This document shows positions 44,652 to 53,070 of a DNA stretch of 64,000 bases, piece by piece; the stretch's first letter is position 1; every line of letters starts with the position of its first letter. Location: contig NZ_CP107836.1 of assembly GCF_036346615.1 (NCBI RefSeq), forward strand, positions 62,001 to 126,000, read 5' to 3'. The translations under genes were made by a program, and so were the position numbers. The notes beneath the pieces were generated by a model, which saw only the letters and a list, made by a program, of their open reading frames with translations, did no database searches and was not told the DNA's origin. The stretch comes from Streptomyces sp. NBC_00523 (GTDB lineage: Bacteria; Actinomycetota; Actinomycetes; Streptomycetales; Streptomycetaceae).

Positions 44652-45608
44652 TTACGGGATTCCAGACTCCCCAACGATGCCGACCGTCGAAAGGAACGTT
44701 CCGATCGGGTGATTGCGTCCGGATTCGACCTCCGCGTGAAAGGCGCGTCGGGTGTGCGTGAGGAGTTCGCGTACCGCCGGGTTGTGTGCGCTCTTCCAGA
44801 CCAGGGCGAGCAGTGCCGGTGTCTCGACGTCGTCGATGGTGCGGGCGGTGAGCCGGTCGCGGTGGGCCGCGGCCATCGAGTCGCTGAGTACGGCCACGCC
44901 GAGGCCGCGGGCGGCGAGGTCCGCGATGGCGTCCGCGGCGCTGGCCTGCATCGCGATCGAGGGCTGGAGGTGCTGTGCGGCGCATGCCTGGTCGAATACG
45001 GCGCGCAGGCCGGTGCCGGTGGGCATGCACACGATGGGGTGGGCGGCCAGGTCCCGCAAGGTGACCCGCCGCCGTCTCGTCAGGGGGTGCCGGGCCGGGA
45101 CCGCCGCGACGAGCCGTTCGCTGATGACGGTCAGCGCGTGCAGCCCGTCGGGGGCCGCCGTCGCGGTCCCGATGAGTGCCAGGTCGACGGCTCCGGTTCG
45201 TACGCCGTCGGTGAGGCGGTCGGAGTTGTCCTCCAGGAGCGCGATCTCCACGCCCGGGTGTGCCTCGTGGAATGCGGCGAGGGCTTCGAAGAGCGGGGTG
45301 AGGGTGCAGCCGATGACCATTCCGACGGTGAGCCGCCCCCGTATCAGCTCGGTCACCTCGTCCACCGACTGACCGACCGCTCCGGCTGCGGCGAGGGCGG
45401 CGCGGGCGTGTGCGAGCGCGGCCTTGCCCGCGACGGTGAGGACGACGGTCCGGGCCGACCGGTCGAACAGCTCGGCACCGAGCTCCTGCTCGAGCCGGCG
45501 GATCTGGGCGCTGACACCGGACTGGCTGATGTGTACCCGCTCAGCCGCGCGGGTGAAGTTCTGCTCTTCGGCGACGGCGACGAAGTACTCCAGCTGCCTC
45601 AGTTCCAT
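44652..45608 (-). CDS. LysR-family transcriptional regulator
   Basis: 318 aa. The winged helix-turn-helix is at residues 1-60 (MELRQLEYFVAVAEEQNFTR; HISQSGVSAQIRRLEQELG; ELFDRSARTVVLT). An effector-binding domain runs from about 90 (LTVGMVIGCTLTPLFEAL; LLEDNSDRLTDGV; VDLALIG). Divergent from a SnoaL-like gene 98 bp away. A CCA-N5-TGG dyad at 45636-45646 lies in the intergenic region and could be its site. It likely regulates the divergent gene and itself. Confidence 0.95.
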   Translation of the reverse strand: MELRQLEYFVAVAEEQNFTRAAERVHISQSGVSAQIRRLEQELGAELFDRSARTVVLTVAGKAALAHARAALAAAGAVGQSVDEVTELIRGRLTVGMVIGCTLTPLFEALAAFHEAHPGVEIALLEDNSDRLTDGVRTGAVDLALIGTATAAPDGLHALTVISERLVAAVPARHPLTRRRRVTLRDLAAHPIVCMPTGTGLRAVFDQACAAQHLQPSIAMQASAADAIADLAARGLGVAVLSDSMAAAHRDRLTARTIDDVETPALLALVWKSAHNPAVRELLTHTRRAFHAEVESGRNHPIGTFLSTVGIVGESGIP

Positions 45609-45706
45609 GCCTGCGCATTCTAGTTTGCAGAAGAACCATCTGTTGGATTTCTGACTGGTGGCCGATCACGCTGGAAAGTGCCGGAACACCACGTGAGGAG
45701 AAACCC

Positions 45707-46072
45707 ATGCCGGAGTACGAGAAGGCCATGCGCCCCGAGGACATCACCCGCCTGTTCGTCGAGCGGTCCAACGCCGGTGACGCGGCCGGGGTCGCCGCGC
45801 TGTACGAGGAGGACGCGGTCATGGCCTACCCGCCCGGCGAGCGGACGGTCGGGCGCGACGCGATCCGTGCGCTGTGGGGGAAGGTGCTGGCCAACGGCCC
45901 CCGTTTCGAGCCGGAACAGCCGCTGCCCACGCTGATCAGCGGCGACATCGCGCTCACCTCGACCCCGCCGAAGGACGGGGCCGGTGCGCGGGCGCAGGTC
46001 GTCAGGCGCCAGCCGGACGGGAGTTGGCTGCGGCTGCTCGACCAGCCGGAGTTCGCCCCGCCGGGCCGCTGA
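45707..46072 (+). CDS. SnoaL/NTF2-like protein
   Basis: 121 aa single-domain NTF2-fold protein: EDITRLFVERSNAGDAAGVA, ALYEEDAVMAYPPGERTVGRD (split), ISGDIALTS and DGSWLRLLDQPEF. The fold includes small enzymes, isomerases and cyclases, and no catalytic residue can be assigned here. Divergent from the LysR regulator, so probably its target. Ends in a Pro/Gly tail. Confidence 0.88.
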   Translation: MPEYEKAMRPEDITRLFVERSNAGDAAGVAALYEEDAVMAYPPGERTVGRDAIRALWGKVLANGPRFEPEQPLPTLISGDIALTSTPPKDGAGARAQVVRRQPDGSWLRLLDQPEFAPPGR

Positions 46073-46251
46073 GGCGGGTACGCGGCCGGGCCGGGTTGCG
46101 CGTCGAGCGCCGTACGGTCGTGGTGGCTCCGCCTCGGGCCGCGCGTCCGTGGTCCCCTCATCACCACGGCATGATGGGCGTATGAGCACGCCTCGTCGCC
46201 GGGCCGGAGGTGGGCGTGGCCCCGCCACCTCTGACGCGTAGGGACCTGAAG

Positions 46252-46938
46252 ATGCCTTTCCTCGATCGCTCGAACGGTGCCCCCGGAGGCGCCGCTCTGC
46301 GACCCGCCGACGGTCGACGCCCGATGCGGGGCGCGCGGGCCGCGGTTCTCCTGCTGCACGGCGGGCGCGTCGACGCGCTGGAACCTCCTGCGGCGCTCAA
46401 CCTCCCCGCGCTGCGCATGAAGCCGTTCGCCACGCGTATCCAGAGGGCCGTGGCCCGGGAGGACGTCTTCGTGGGCCACGTCCGCTACCAGCACCGCGGC
46501 TGGAACGGTCACCACGCCCATCCCGTCGCCGACGCCCGCCGTGCGCTGAGCGAGCTGTACGAGGTCGCCGGCCCGGTGCCCGTCGTGCTCGTCGGCCATT
46601 CCATGGGCGCTCGTGCGGCGCTACGTGCGGCCGTCGATCCGCAGGTGAAGGGTGTGGTGGCGCTGGCCCCCTGGTGTCCGCCCGGCGAGTCCGCCGCGCA
46701 CCTGGGCGGTCGCACCGTGGTCGCCCTCCACGACGAGAGCGACCGCGTCACCCGGGCCGGGGACACCTGGGCCTACCTCTCGCGCGCCCGGGACGCCGGG
46801 GCGGAGACCCACGGCTTCCGCATGCCCTGCGGGGGCCACACCATGATCCGCGGTGCCCGCCAGTGGCAGCGCCTCGCCGCCGAGGCGACTGCGGGGCTGC
46901 TCGGGCTCGCGCCCCTTCCGCTCCCTCCTGCGGAGTGA
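46252..46938 (+). CDS. Alpha/beta hydrolase
   Basis: 228 aa. The oxyanion region is VLLLHGGRVDALEPP (about 31-45) and the nucleophile elbow VVLVGHSMGARAAL (Ser about 118). The acid is in VALHDESDRVTRAGDT and the His in PCGGHTMI (about 200). ATG 46252 (MPFLDRSN) follows AGGGA; GTG 46210 is an upstream alternative. Resembles dienelactone hydrolase-like or acyl esterases. The substrate is unknown. Convergent with the VOC gene, with 13 bp between stops. Confidence 0.88.
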   Translation: MPFLDRSNGAPGGAALRPADGRRPMRGARAAVLLLHGGRVDALEPPAALNLPALRMKPFATRIQRAVAREDVFVGHVRYQHRGWNGHHAHPVADARRALSELYEVAGPVPVVLVGHSMGARAALRAAVDPQVKGVVALAPWCPPGESAAHLGGRTVVALHDESDRVTRAGDTWAYLSRARDAGAETHGFRMPCGGHTMIRGARQWQRLAAEATAGLLGLAPLPLPPAE

Positions 46939-46951
46939 ACCGGCCGGCCGT

Positions 46952-47320
46952 TCAGGCACGGTCGTGGAGAGTGATGTGGTAGCCGTCGGGGTCGGCGAAG
47001 GCGAAGGTCCGGCCGAAGGGGCCGTCGATCGGTGCGGAGACGATGGTGTGACCGTCGGCGACGAGGGCGTCGTGGATGGCCTGGACATCGGTGGCGCGAA
47101 GCCAGATGGCGGCGCCGACGCCGGGCTGGGCCACGGATGCGAGGTCGGTACCGGGAACGAGGTCGCGGAGCGCGAACGCGATCGGATTCGTCTCGAAGAC
47201 GACGGCGTGCGGAGGCCCGGCCTGCGAGCGCACCAGGCCGAGGTACTGCTCGTAGAACGCCTGGGAGACGCCGAGGTCGCGCACTTGGAGCGAGAGAAAG
47301 TCGGGGCCGATGGCGGGCAT
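46952..47320 (-). CDS. VOC-family (glyoxalase-like) protein
   Basis: 122 aa vicinal oxygen chelate fold: FLSLQVRDLGVSQAFYEQYL, HAVVFETNPIAFALRD, GAAIWLRATDVQAIHDALV, and the terminal FAFADPDGYHITLHDRA with a metal-type His. AAGGAG before ATG 47320. Divergent from a MarR regulator with two identical-type operators between, so probably induced by the ligand of that regulator. A binding, detoxifying or dioxygenase role is possible. Confidence 0.92.
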   Translation of the reverse strand: MPAIGPDFLSLQVRDLGVSQAFYEQYLGLVRSQAGPPHAVVFETNPIAFALRDLVPGTDLASVAQPGVGAAIWLRATDVQAIHDALVADGHTIVSAPIDGPFGRTFAFADPDGYHITLHDRA

Positions 47321-47352
47321 GGTGATGCTCCTTCCGTCACGCCGGAATCCCA

Positions 47353-47368
47353 TGTCAGATTCCTGACA
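47353..47368. promoter_or_regulatory. MarR-type operator, copy 1
   Basis: TGTCAGATTCCTGACA, a palindrome with TGTCAG/CTGACA arms, between the VOC and MarR genes. Confidence 0.85.
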
Positions 47369-47379
47369 CACCCACCGTA

Positions 47380-47395
47380 TGTCAGAATCCTGACA
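47380..47395. promoter_or_regulatory. MarR-type operator, copy 2
   Basis: TGTCAGAATCCTGACA, the same palindrome as copy 1, centred 27 bp away and running into the A of the MarR ATG. Binding here would block the regulator's own expression directly. Confidence 0.85.
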
Positions 47396-47856
47396 TGGGC
47401 AAAGACAGTGGCGGTGTGGACCTCGACAAATCACTGGGCTACCTGCTGAAGGAGGCTTCGAGCGCACTGCGGGCGGGCATGGAGGAGGTGCTGCGACCAC
47501 TCGGGATGACCGTGACGCACTACTCCTGCCTCGAACTGCTGGCCCAGCGACCCGGCCTGTCGAACTCCGAGCTCGCGCGCGGTGCGTTCGTCACACGCCA
47601 GTCCATGAACGTGCTGCTCCAGACGCTGGAGCGGGACGGCTACGTGACCCGGCCCGTCGAAGAGCGCGTCGGAAAGGCTCTCCCCGCGCGACTCACTCCG
47701 CGTGGCCGCGAGAGCCTGAAGGAGGCGAGCGCGGCGGTCAGGGCTGTCGAGGTCAGGATGTTGTCCGACTTGACCGAGACCGAACAGACGGGCGCGTTCC
47801 GCATCCTGCAGAGCATGATCGATTCCCTGCGCAGCGGCGACCACGGGCAGGCGTAG
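47395..47856 (+). CDS. MarR-family transcriptional regulator
   Basis: 153 aa winged-helix regulator: LGYLLKEASSALRAGMEEVL (dimer helix), THYSCLELLAQRPGLSNSEL, recognition helix FVTRQSMNVLLQTLERDGYV, and wing RVGKALPARLTPRGRE. The start ATG overlaps operator copy 2, and there is no ribosome binding site, so the message may be leaderless. It likely represses itself and the divergent VOC gene. Confidence 0.95.
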   Translation: MGKDSGGVDLDKSLGYLLKEASSALRAGMEEVLRPLGMTVTHYSCLELLAQRPGLSNSELARGAFVTRQSMNVLLQTLERDGYVTRPVEERVGKALPARLTPRGRESLKEASAAVRAVEVRMLSDLTETEQTGAFRILQSMIDSLRSGDHGQA

Positions 47857-47949
47857 GCGCCTCGAACCCGACGGCAACGGGACGTCGCGTCAATGCTTCC
47901 GCGAGGGGTACACGCGGGACGTAGGCACCGGACCGATGAAGGGAACACC

Positions 47950-48369
47950 ATGGGGGAATCACTGCGCGCCGTGGGTTGGGCCCGGTCACTGCCACTGCAC
48001 AGTGAAATCAGGATCGCGCGGGAATGGGCACGTGGGCACCTGGAGACGCTGCCGTGGGCCGCCGACGCCTCGGACGTGGTCGACGATGTGCTTCTGACCG
48101 TCTCGGAGCTCGTCACCAATGCTCATGTCCACGCCGACAGCAACGCGCAGTTGGTCATGACCTGGGACGAGTGCTGTCTGCACGTGGCCGTCCACGATTC
48201 CTCGACCGCGTTGCCCACACCACGCCCGCCGAGTTCCGACAGGCCGGGCGGCCGGGGCATGTTCCTCGTCGACGCCCTGGCCGACGAGTGGGAGACCCGC
48301 CCCTGCAACGACGGCAAGATGGTGATCGCCTGCTTCCGACCGCCCGCGGCAACCCAGCAGGGTGACTGA
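47950..48369 (+). CDS. ATP-binding anti-sigma-factor-like protein (HATPase)
   Basis: 139 aa GHKL ATPase domain of the RsbW/SpoIIAB-like group abundant in Streptomyces: the N-box LLTVSELVTNAHVHADS (about 49-65), the G1-type segment VAVHDSSTALP, and the G2 region RPGGRGMFLVDALADEWE. Such proteins act as anti-sigma factor kinases or unknown regulators. No cognate anti-anti-sigma or sigma gene is adjacent. GAAGGGA precedes ATG 47950. Confidence 0.92.
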   Translation: MGESLRAVGWARSLPLHSEIRIAREWARGHLETLPWAADASDVVDDVLLTVSELVTNAHVHADSNAQLVMTWDECCLHVAVHDSSTALPTPRPPSSDRPGGRGMFLVDALADEWETRPCNDGKMVIACFRPPAATQQGD

Positions 48370-48383
48370 ACAGCCCGCCGTCG

Positions 48384-48767
48384 CTACTCGTGCGCCCCGC
48401 GGAAGAGTGACAAGAGGTTCTGTGCCGGAGTCGAGTCCGGGTCGAAGTACTGCGTGGCCAGGGCGGGCGGCACGGCCGTTCCCCGCATGCGGACCTCGTG
48501 GCACGTGAAGCAGAACGCCGCCTCGAACAGGGCCGCGCCGAGGTGTTCGTCGTACGCCCGGACGCTCCAGCCGGGCGAGAACCCGCAGCGGTGCTGTTCG
48601 CTGCCGGGCAGACTCGCCATCAGCGACAGCGCGGCGGCGGCATCGCTCCCGGCCCAGTGCGCCGCAACCGTGCCCGGATAAGGGTCCTCCCGCCCGGCGG
48701 GCAGGCCGGAGAGTCGTACGACCTCGATCAGTACGGTGCCGTCAACGGCTTCGGCGGGGAGTCGCAT
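48384..48767 (-). CDS. Hypothetical protein
   Basis: 127 aa from ATG 48767 (MRLPAEAVDG), or 137 aa from ATG 48797; neither has a clear ribosome binding site. It contains VRLSGLPAGREDPYPGTVAA and a Cys-containing stretch AAFCFTCHEVRMRG, followed by a conserved-looking tail YFDPDSTPAQNLLSLFRG. No family recognised, no membrane segment. Convergent with the HATPase gene. Confidence 0.7.
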   Translation of the reverse strand: MRLPAEAVDGTVLIEVVRLSGLPAGREDPYPGTVAAHWAGSDAAAALSLMASLPGSEQHRCGFSPGWSVRAYDEHLGAALFEAAFCFTCHEVRMRGTAVPPALATQYFDPDSTPAQNLLSLFRGAHE

Positions 48768-48863
48768 GTGCGTAGTCTGCCCGACCCGAAACGGCATGTC
48801 TTCAAGGCCGATACGTGGGTCCAGTGGCGAACCGCCGCCCCGGGAGGCCGCGTTCCTCGCGTG

Positions 48864-49160
48864 TCAGGCGTGCGCCCCGCGGGGGTGCGATGCCTTGTGC
48901 GAGACGCCGTGGTGTGCGGGCCGGTACGTGGTGTGGGCCGCGAGGCGCCGCAGGGACACGGCGGCCGTGATGAGGAGGCCGGTGAAGACGGTCAGGAGGA
49001 GGGCTGACACCCACATCTGACGGCTTCCGGGGGCCTGCCAGCCGGTCCAGACGACGGACGCCGCCCACAGCAGTGCGCCGACGGCGTAGAAGGAACGGGC
49101 GCGGTGGAGCTGCCGCACGGCCCGCAGGAACTGGATGCGCTCGGTCTTCTTCGGTGCCAT
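48864..49160 (-). CDS. Small membrane protein with two TM helices
   Basis: 98 aa with a basic N-terminus (MAPKKTERIQFLRAVRQL), two hydrophobic segments (FYAVGALLWAASVVWTGW; VSALLLTVFTGLLITAAVSL), and a His-rich tail (HTTYRPAHHGVSHKASH). ATG 49160 is chosen; GTG/ATG starts further up only add a low-complexity stretch. Function unknown. The His-rich tail is notable next to the putative copper-linked genes. Confidence 0.7.
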   Translation of the reverse strand: MAPKKTERIQFLRAVRQLHRARSFYAVGALLWAASVVWTGWQAPGSRQMWVSALLLTVFTGLLITAAVSLRRLAAHTTYRPAHHGVSHKASHPRGAHA

Positions 49161-49297
49161 GCGCACCCGTGTACCCCGATGTGCCGCGGTCATCGGGGCT
49201 CGGAGATTCGATCAGCGGGAACGGCGTCACCCGAGAGTGCGGCGATCCGGTCCCGGGCGGTGCGGGCGCCCCCCGGCCAGGGGACGCCCGCCGGGGT

Positions 49298-50152
49298 TCA
49301 GCCGACGCGCAGCGTCAGGGCTGCCGTGTGCAGCGTGCCGCCGGTCCGGAACTGCAGGAACAGCCGCCAGTTGCCCGCGGTGGGCAACTCTGCGTGGAAG
49401 GACAGGTCCGGCCCGCCGTGGTTCCCGTTGAGCTTCGTCGTGGGGTGGAGGTGGGCGAACGCGGCGTCGCCCTCGTGGAAGGCGGTCAGGTGGGCGTAGG
49501 TGTCCAGGTAGGGCTGCAGATCGGTGACCGGCTCGCCGTCCTTGGCGACGGAGACGGTCAGCGGGTGCGCCATACCGGCCATCGGCTCGCCCTTGACGGT
49601 CACGGTGTACCCGTCGACCCGAGTGCTGGTGGCCGCCGCGGGCAGCGGCGTCCTGGTGGCCCGGCCCGGCGCGGTGACGGAGCGGCTGAGCACGAAGTCC
49701 TTGCCCTTGCCGTCCCCGCTGTTGGGGGTGAAGGAGGCGAACATGCGCCACTCCCCCGGGGTCAGGGCGGCGAGGCCGGCGCTCCAGGTGCCGTCGGCCG
49801 CCATGGCCGGGTGGATGTGCTGGAAGCCGGTCAGGTCCGAGCGGATGGCGTAGAAGTGCATCCGCTTGGTCTGGTCGACGGCGAAGCCGGTGACCGGCTT
49901 GCCGTCCGGGCCGGTCACCGTGAACCGGTAGTCGGCCTGCCTGCCTGCTGCGAGGGACCGCTGGGAGGAGGTGAGGCGGTAGCCGTCCTGGGCATCGGAC
50001 AGGCCCTTGTCCGTGGCCATGTGCTCCATGCCGGACATGGACGCGGAGTCGTCGGAGGAGCCGCAGGAGACCGCCGTCAGCGCGAGGGCGACAGCGGTTC
50101 CGGCCGTGGCCAGGGCGCGGCGGTGCGTGGTGAGACGGGAAGAGAAGAACAT
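49298..50152 (-). CDS. Secreted lipoprotein with Met/His-rich motifs
   Basis: 284 aa. A signal peptide (residues 1-29) ends in a lipobox-like TAVSCGSS, so Cys30 is probably lipidated and the protein anchored outside the membrane. The mature start is Met-rich (SASMSGMEHMATD). Two similar halves each carry a His pair (LTGFQHIHPAMAADG at about 115; AAFAHLHPTTKLNG at about 230), suggesting duplicated immunoglobulin-like metal-binding domains. Together with the next gene upstream it lies behind a CsoR-type operator. I infer a copper-related periplasm-like role (binding or delivery). A generic cell-surface protein is the alternative. Confidence 0.75.
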   Translation of the reverse strand: MFFSSRLTTHRRALATAGTAVALALTAVSCGSSDDSASMSGMEHMATDKGLSDAQDGYRLTSSQRSLAAGRQADYRFTVTGPDGKPVTGFAVDQTKRMHFYAIRSDLTGFQHIHPAMAADGTWSAGLAALTPGEWRMFASFTPNSGDGKGKDFVLSRSVTAPGRATRTPLPAAATSTRVDGYTVTVKGEPMAGMAHPLTVSVAKDGEPVTDLQPYLDTYAHLTAFHEGDAAFAHLHPTTKLNGNHGGPDLSFHAELPTAGNWRLFLQFRTGGTLHTAALTLRVG

Positions 50153-50255
50153 GGGATCGCGATGACTTTCGGGGCGGGCGCACCACAGCGGTGGCGCGCG
50201 GAAAGGGCAGGACACGGTGCCGGTCACGGCTGGGGGCCCGGACCGGCGGCACCTG

Positions 50256-50714
50256 TCACGTCCGCGCGATACACACCAGCGTCAGCAGATCTCGCCCGCC
50301 GGTCGGCGGACCGCGCCGCCGCAGCCGGCCGATGGCCGCCTGCCGGGCAGCCGACGACCACTCGGCCGACAAGGCGGCTGCAGCGGCGAGAAGGGCCGGG
50401 GCCGGCAGCGGGTTGCGCTCCTGGGCCGGGGTGGACAAGCACCGTTCGCCGCCCATCCCCGCACTGGGCGCGGCCCGGAAGGCCGGGGCACTGTGCGCGG
50501 TGGCCTGCGTCTGCGAGGTGGCCCGCGTCTCCGCCGGGTCCATCGCCGACGCGGTATGACCGTCCGGCGTATGAGCGGCTACGGAGGGCACCGCACCGTG
50601 GCAGCCCTCGGCAGCGGTGGCCGGAGCGCCGTGCATCAGGAAGAGGCCGAGCAGCAGCGCGCACACGGCAACCAGCCGGCGCAAGCCCCGCCCGCCTGCC
50701 GCTCCGCCGCTCAT
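50256..50714 (-). CDS. DUF6153-like secreted/membrane protein
   Basis: 152 aa. The basic start (MSGGAAGGRGLRRL) is followed by a hydrophobic segment VAVCALLLGLFLMHGAPATA and then CHGAVPSVAAHTPDGHTASAMDP, with Cys, His and Met residues, and a second weak hydrophobic stretch. It resembles small Streptomyces proteins labelled DUF6153, which are often near copper genes; that label is from memory. It is the gene nearest the CsoR-type palindrome, 41 bp away. Confidence 0.7.
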   Translation of the reverse strand: MSGGAAGGRGLRRLVAVCALLLGLFLMHGAPATAAEGCHGAVPSVAAHTPDGHTASAMDPAETRATSQTQATAHSAPAFRAAPSAGMGGERCLSTPAQERNPLPAPALLAAAAALSAEWSSAARQAAIGRLRRRGPPTGGRDLLTLVCIART

Positions 50715-50755
50715 GCCCGCATCCTCGTTCCCGTTTGCGCCTGTACGGGTCAAAA

Positions 50756-50770
50756 TACCCCGGTGGGGTA
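50756..50770. promoter_or_regulatory. CsoR-type copper operator candidate
   Basis: TACCCCGGTGGGGTA is a perfect palindrome (TACCCC-3 nt-GGGGTA), the hallmark of actinobacterial CsoR copper-sensor sites. It lies 41 bp upstream of the DUF6153-like ATG and in the promoter position for the minus-strand pair. Confidence 0.75.
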
Positions 50771-50952
50771 CCTTACACCGCTCCCCGGCCGGGGCACGCC
50801 GCGACGGGCCGCCCACCGCATCGTGAGCCAACTCGGCGAAACGCATGCACCGTTCGCGTTCGTACGTGACGATGCAGAGCGGTCGAGTCGCGTGCGGTGC
50901 GACCGTTTGGGCTACGGCTTCCCCGCGACGGGGAGACAGGTGGGGACGGGGC

Positions 50953-52566
50953 ATGCGGTGGGGTGAGGCGGAAGCGGTACGTCCGGGCCGACGGGTCGGA
51001 CGGTTCACCGTGCTGGCCGAACTGGCGAGCGGCGGTATGGGGCGGGTGTACCTGGCGCGGTCACCGGCGGGGCGTACGGTCGCGCTGAAGACGCTGATCA
51101 CGAACAACGCGGACGACCGGCGCCGGTTCGCCCGGGAGGTCGCATGTGCGCAGCGGGTACGCGGGATCTACACGGCGAGCGTCGTCGACGCCGATCCCAC
51201 GGCGGAGGTCCCGTGGATGGCTCAGGAGTACGTGCCGGCGCCTTCGTTGAAGGAGCTGGTGGAGGACTGCGGCACGTTGGGAACGGACGCGCTGCACTGG
51301 GTGGCCGCGGGTATGGCGGAGGCGCTGGCGTCCCTGCACTCGGCAGGGCTGGTGCACCGGGACATCAAGCCGTCGAACGTACTGCTGCCCGTGGAGGGGC
51401 CGCGCGTGATCGACTTCGGCATCTCTCAGGCACACGACCTGACGCGGACCCAGTCGGCACTCGGCACCGTGGCGTACGCCTCTCCGGAACAGGCCCGGGG
51501 GGAGCCGACCACGGAGGCGTCCGATGTGTTCTCCCTGGGGGCGACGCTGTACTACCTGGCGGTGGGGAGGCCGCCGTACCGGGACATCGAGGAGATCTCG
51601 GCCCTGGAGCTGCTGATGCGCGCGGCCACCGGCGAGACCGACGTCTCCGGCCTCCCGCCTGCTCTGGACGCCCTCGTTCTGCCCTGTCTCGATCTGGATC
51701 CGCGAGCGCGGCCCACCCCTGCCCAGCTGGTCGCTCACTGTGCCGGTCACTTCGGTGAGGAGCCTTCGGCCCGCAGCGACGGGGGTGTACTGGAAGCCCG
51801 GTGGACCGAGGCCATCGAGCGGCACCGTGCCGAGCGCACCGATGCCCTGCGTGCGGCGCTGCGCCAGGTCGGCGCCGCCGGACCGGACGAGCCCACGCAG
51901 GCCGTGGCCGGGGCCGGCCGGACCGTACGTCTCCCCGGACCGCCGCCCACCGCCGCGTCCGGTCGGGGCCGACGGGTGCGGCCGGCCGTCGGCGGGCTGG
52001 TCGCGGTCGGCGCGTTGACCGGGACGCTGTTGGTGCTGAGCCCCTGGAACGGGTCCGGCGACGGGGACGCCAAGGGTGGCGCCGGAGCCCCGGACCGGCC
52101 CGTGCGCTTCCTCGAAGTGGAGCGCGAGCAGCAGGGGGCGTGCCCCGGCAGCGGGACGTCCGAAGCCACCCCCTTCGGGACATCGCAGCCCGGAGTGCCC
52201 TCGGGGCGTGGCTTCACCTCGGACGACCGGCAGCAGTGCGTGGTCGTCTCCACCGCTCCCGGTATGACGGTCAACAGGTTCAGGGAGGTCTCGGCGTTCG
52301 AGGACACGGAGGAAGGCGCTCCGGGCGGATGGTCGGTACGGGTGACGTTCGAGGACAAGGACGCCAAGGCGTTCACCACTCTGACCGGCAGGGTGACGGG
52401 GCGGACCGAGCCCACGAACTCCCTGGCGATCGTCCAGGGCGAGGGCCGGCTGCTCGCCAAGGTCGCCGTCATCGGCCGCATCACGGGCAGCGAGGTCGTG
52501 ATCGCGACCCGACTCGGGCGCAACGAGGCCCGCTTCCTCGCCGAAGTGCTGGGGGCCCGCTCCTGA
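50953..52566 (+). CDS. Membrane Ser/Thr protein kinase (PknB-type)
   Basis: 537 aa. Kinase domain about 18-275: glycine loop ELASGGMGRVYLA, Lys in TVALKTL (about 46), HRDIKPSNVLL (about 137), DFGISQ (about 157), activation segment GTVAYASPEQARGE, and PPYRDIEE. A single membrane helix VGGLVAVGALTGTLLVL (about 340-360) separates it from an external domain with three Cys and no PASTA repeats, so the sensed signal is unknown. ATG 50953 places the kinase fold correctly; longer starts are unlikely. A strong terminator follows the stop. Confidence 0.94.
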   Translation: MRWGEAEAVRPGRRVGRFTVLAELASGGMGRVYLARSPAGRTVALKTLITNNADDRRRFAREVACAQRVRGIYTASVVDADPTAEVPWMAQEYVPAPSLKELVEDCGTLGTDALHWVAAGMAEALASLHSAGLVHRDIKPSNVLLPVEGPRVIDFGISQAHDLTRTQSALGTVAYASPEQARGEPTTEASDVFSLGATLYYLAVGRPPYRDIEEISALELLMRAATGETDVSGLPPALDALVLPCLDLDPRARPTPAQLVAHCAGHFGEEPSARSDGGVLEARWTEAIERHRAERTDALRAALRQVGAAGPDEPTQAVAGAGRTVRLPGPPPTAASGRGRRVRPAVGGLVAVGALTGTLLVLSPWNGSGDGDAKGGAGAPDRPVRFLEVEREQQGACPGSGTSEATPFGTSQPGVPSGRGFTSDDRQQCVVVSTAPGMTVNRFREVSAFEDTEEGAPGGWSVRVTFEDKDAKAFTTLTGRVTGRTEPTNSLAIVQGEGRLLAKVAVIGRITGSEVVIATRLGRNEARFLAEVLGARS

Positions 52567-52567
52567 A

Positions 52568-52606
52568 CCGGTGGCACACACCCGCCTGCGCGGCGTGTGC
52601 CACCGG
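52568..52606 (+). terminator. Terminator after the kinase gene
   Basis: Perfect 12-bp stem (CCGGTGGCACAC 52568-52579; GTGTGCCACCGG 52595-52606), 2 bp after the TGA. Also serves the convergent remnant. Confidence 0.9.
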
Positions 52607-52613
52607 AACGAGG

Positions 52614-52800
52614 TCAGGACCAGGGCTGGGCGGTCAGCCAGGAGGTGTCCTCACTCCACAGGGCGTCACTGTCCCACGTGTTGCCGCCGACCCCGTCCCC
52701 CGCGAGGTAGCCGGTGTAGGCGTAGTGACGTATGAAGCGGTTGGGGTAGTTGACCGACTGGACATGGGCGGGATGCGCGACCTGTCGTACGGGCGGGCAT
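52614..52800 (-). pseudogene. C-terminal remnant of a secreted glycosidase (AbfB-like)
   Basis: A minus-strand frame ending at TGA 52614 reads VQSVNYPNRFIRHYAYTGYL and WDSDALWSEDTSWLTAQPW, the end of an arabinose-binding AbfB/CBM42-like or related beta-trefoil domain. No start codon or catalytic part remains upstream. The stretch from 52800 to 53070 shows nothing else I can support. Confidence 0.45.
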
Positions 52801-53070
52801 CACTATGGAGACTTGACGTGACCCAGTCAAGGCCACCCGGGCCATTTCCCGCCTGGATCACCCCGCAGTCTGCGCCCCCACAACCCGCACAATGGAGGGG
52901 TGTTATCGCTCACAGCACCCCGCTGCCGTAGCCGGACCCACACCGAGGACACCGACCGCGCAGGGCCCGGGTCTGCCGACCGCGCCCGGTCGCACGCGCT
53001 GAGCGATGAGTTTTCACCGGGCCAGGGGTCCTACAGGGCGGACAGGGCAGTTCTGGGTGGAGGAGACCCC

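Noticed and set aside
46182..46241. Short frame MSTPRRRAGG before the alpha/beta hydrolase
   Set aside because: Only 19 codons, no ribosome binding site, and overlaps the better-supported leader of the hydrolase.
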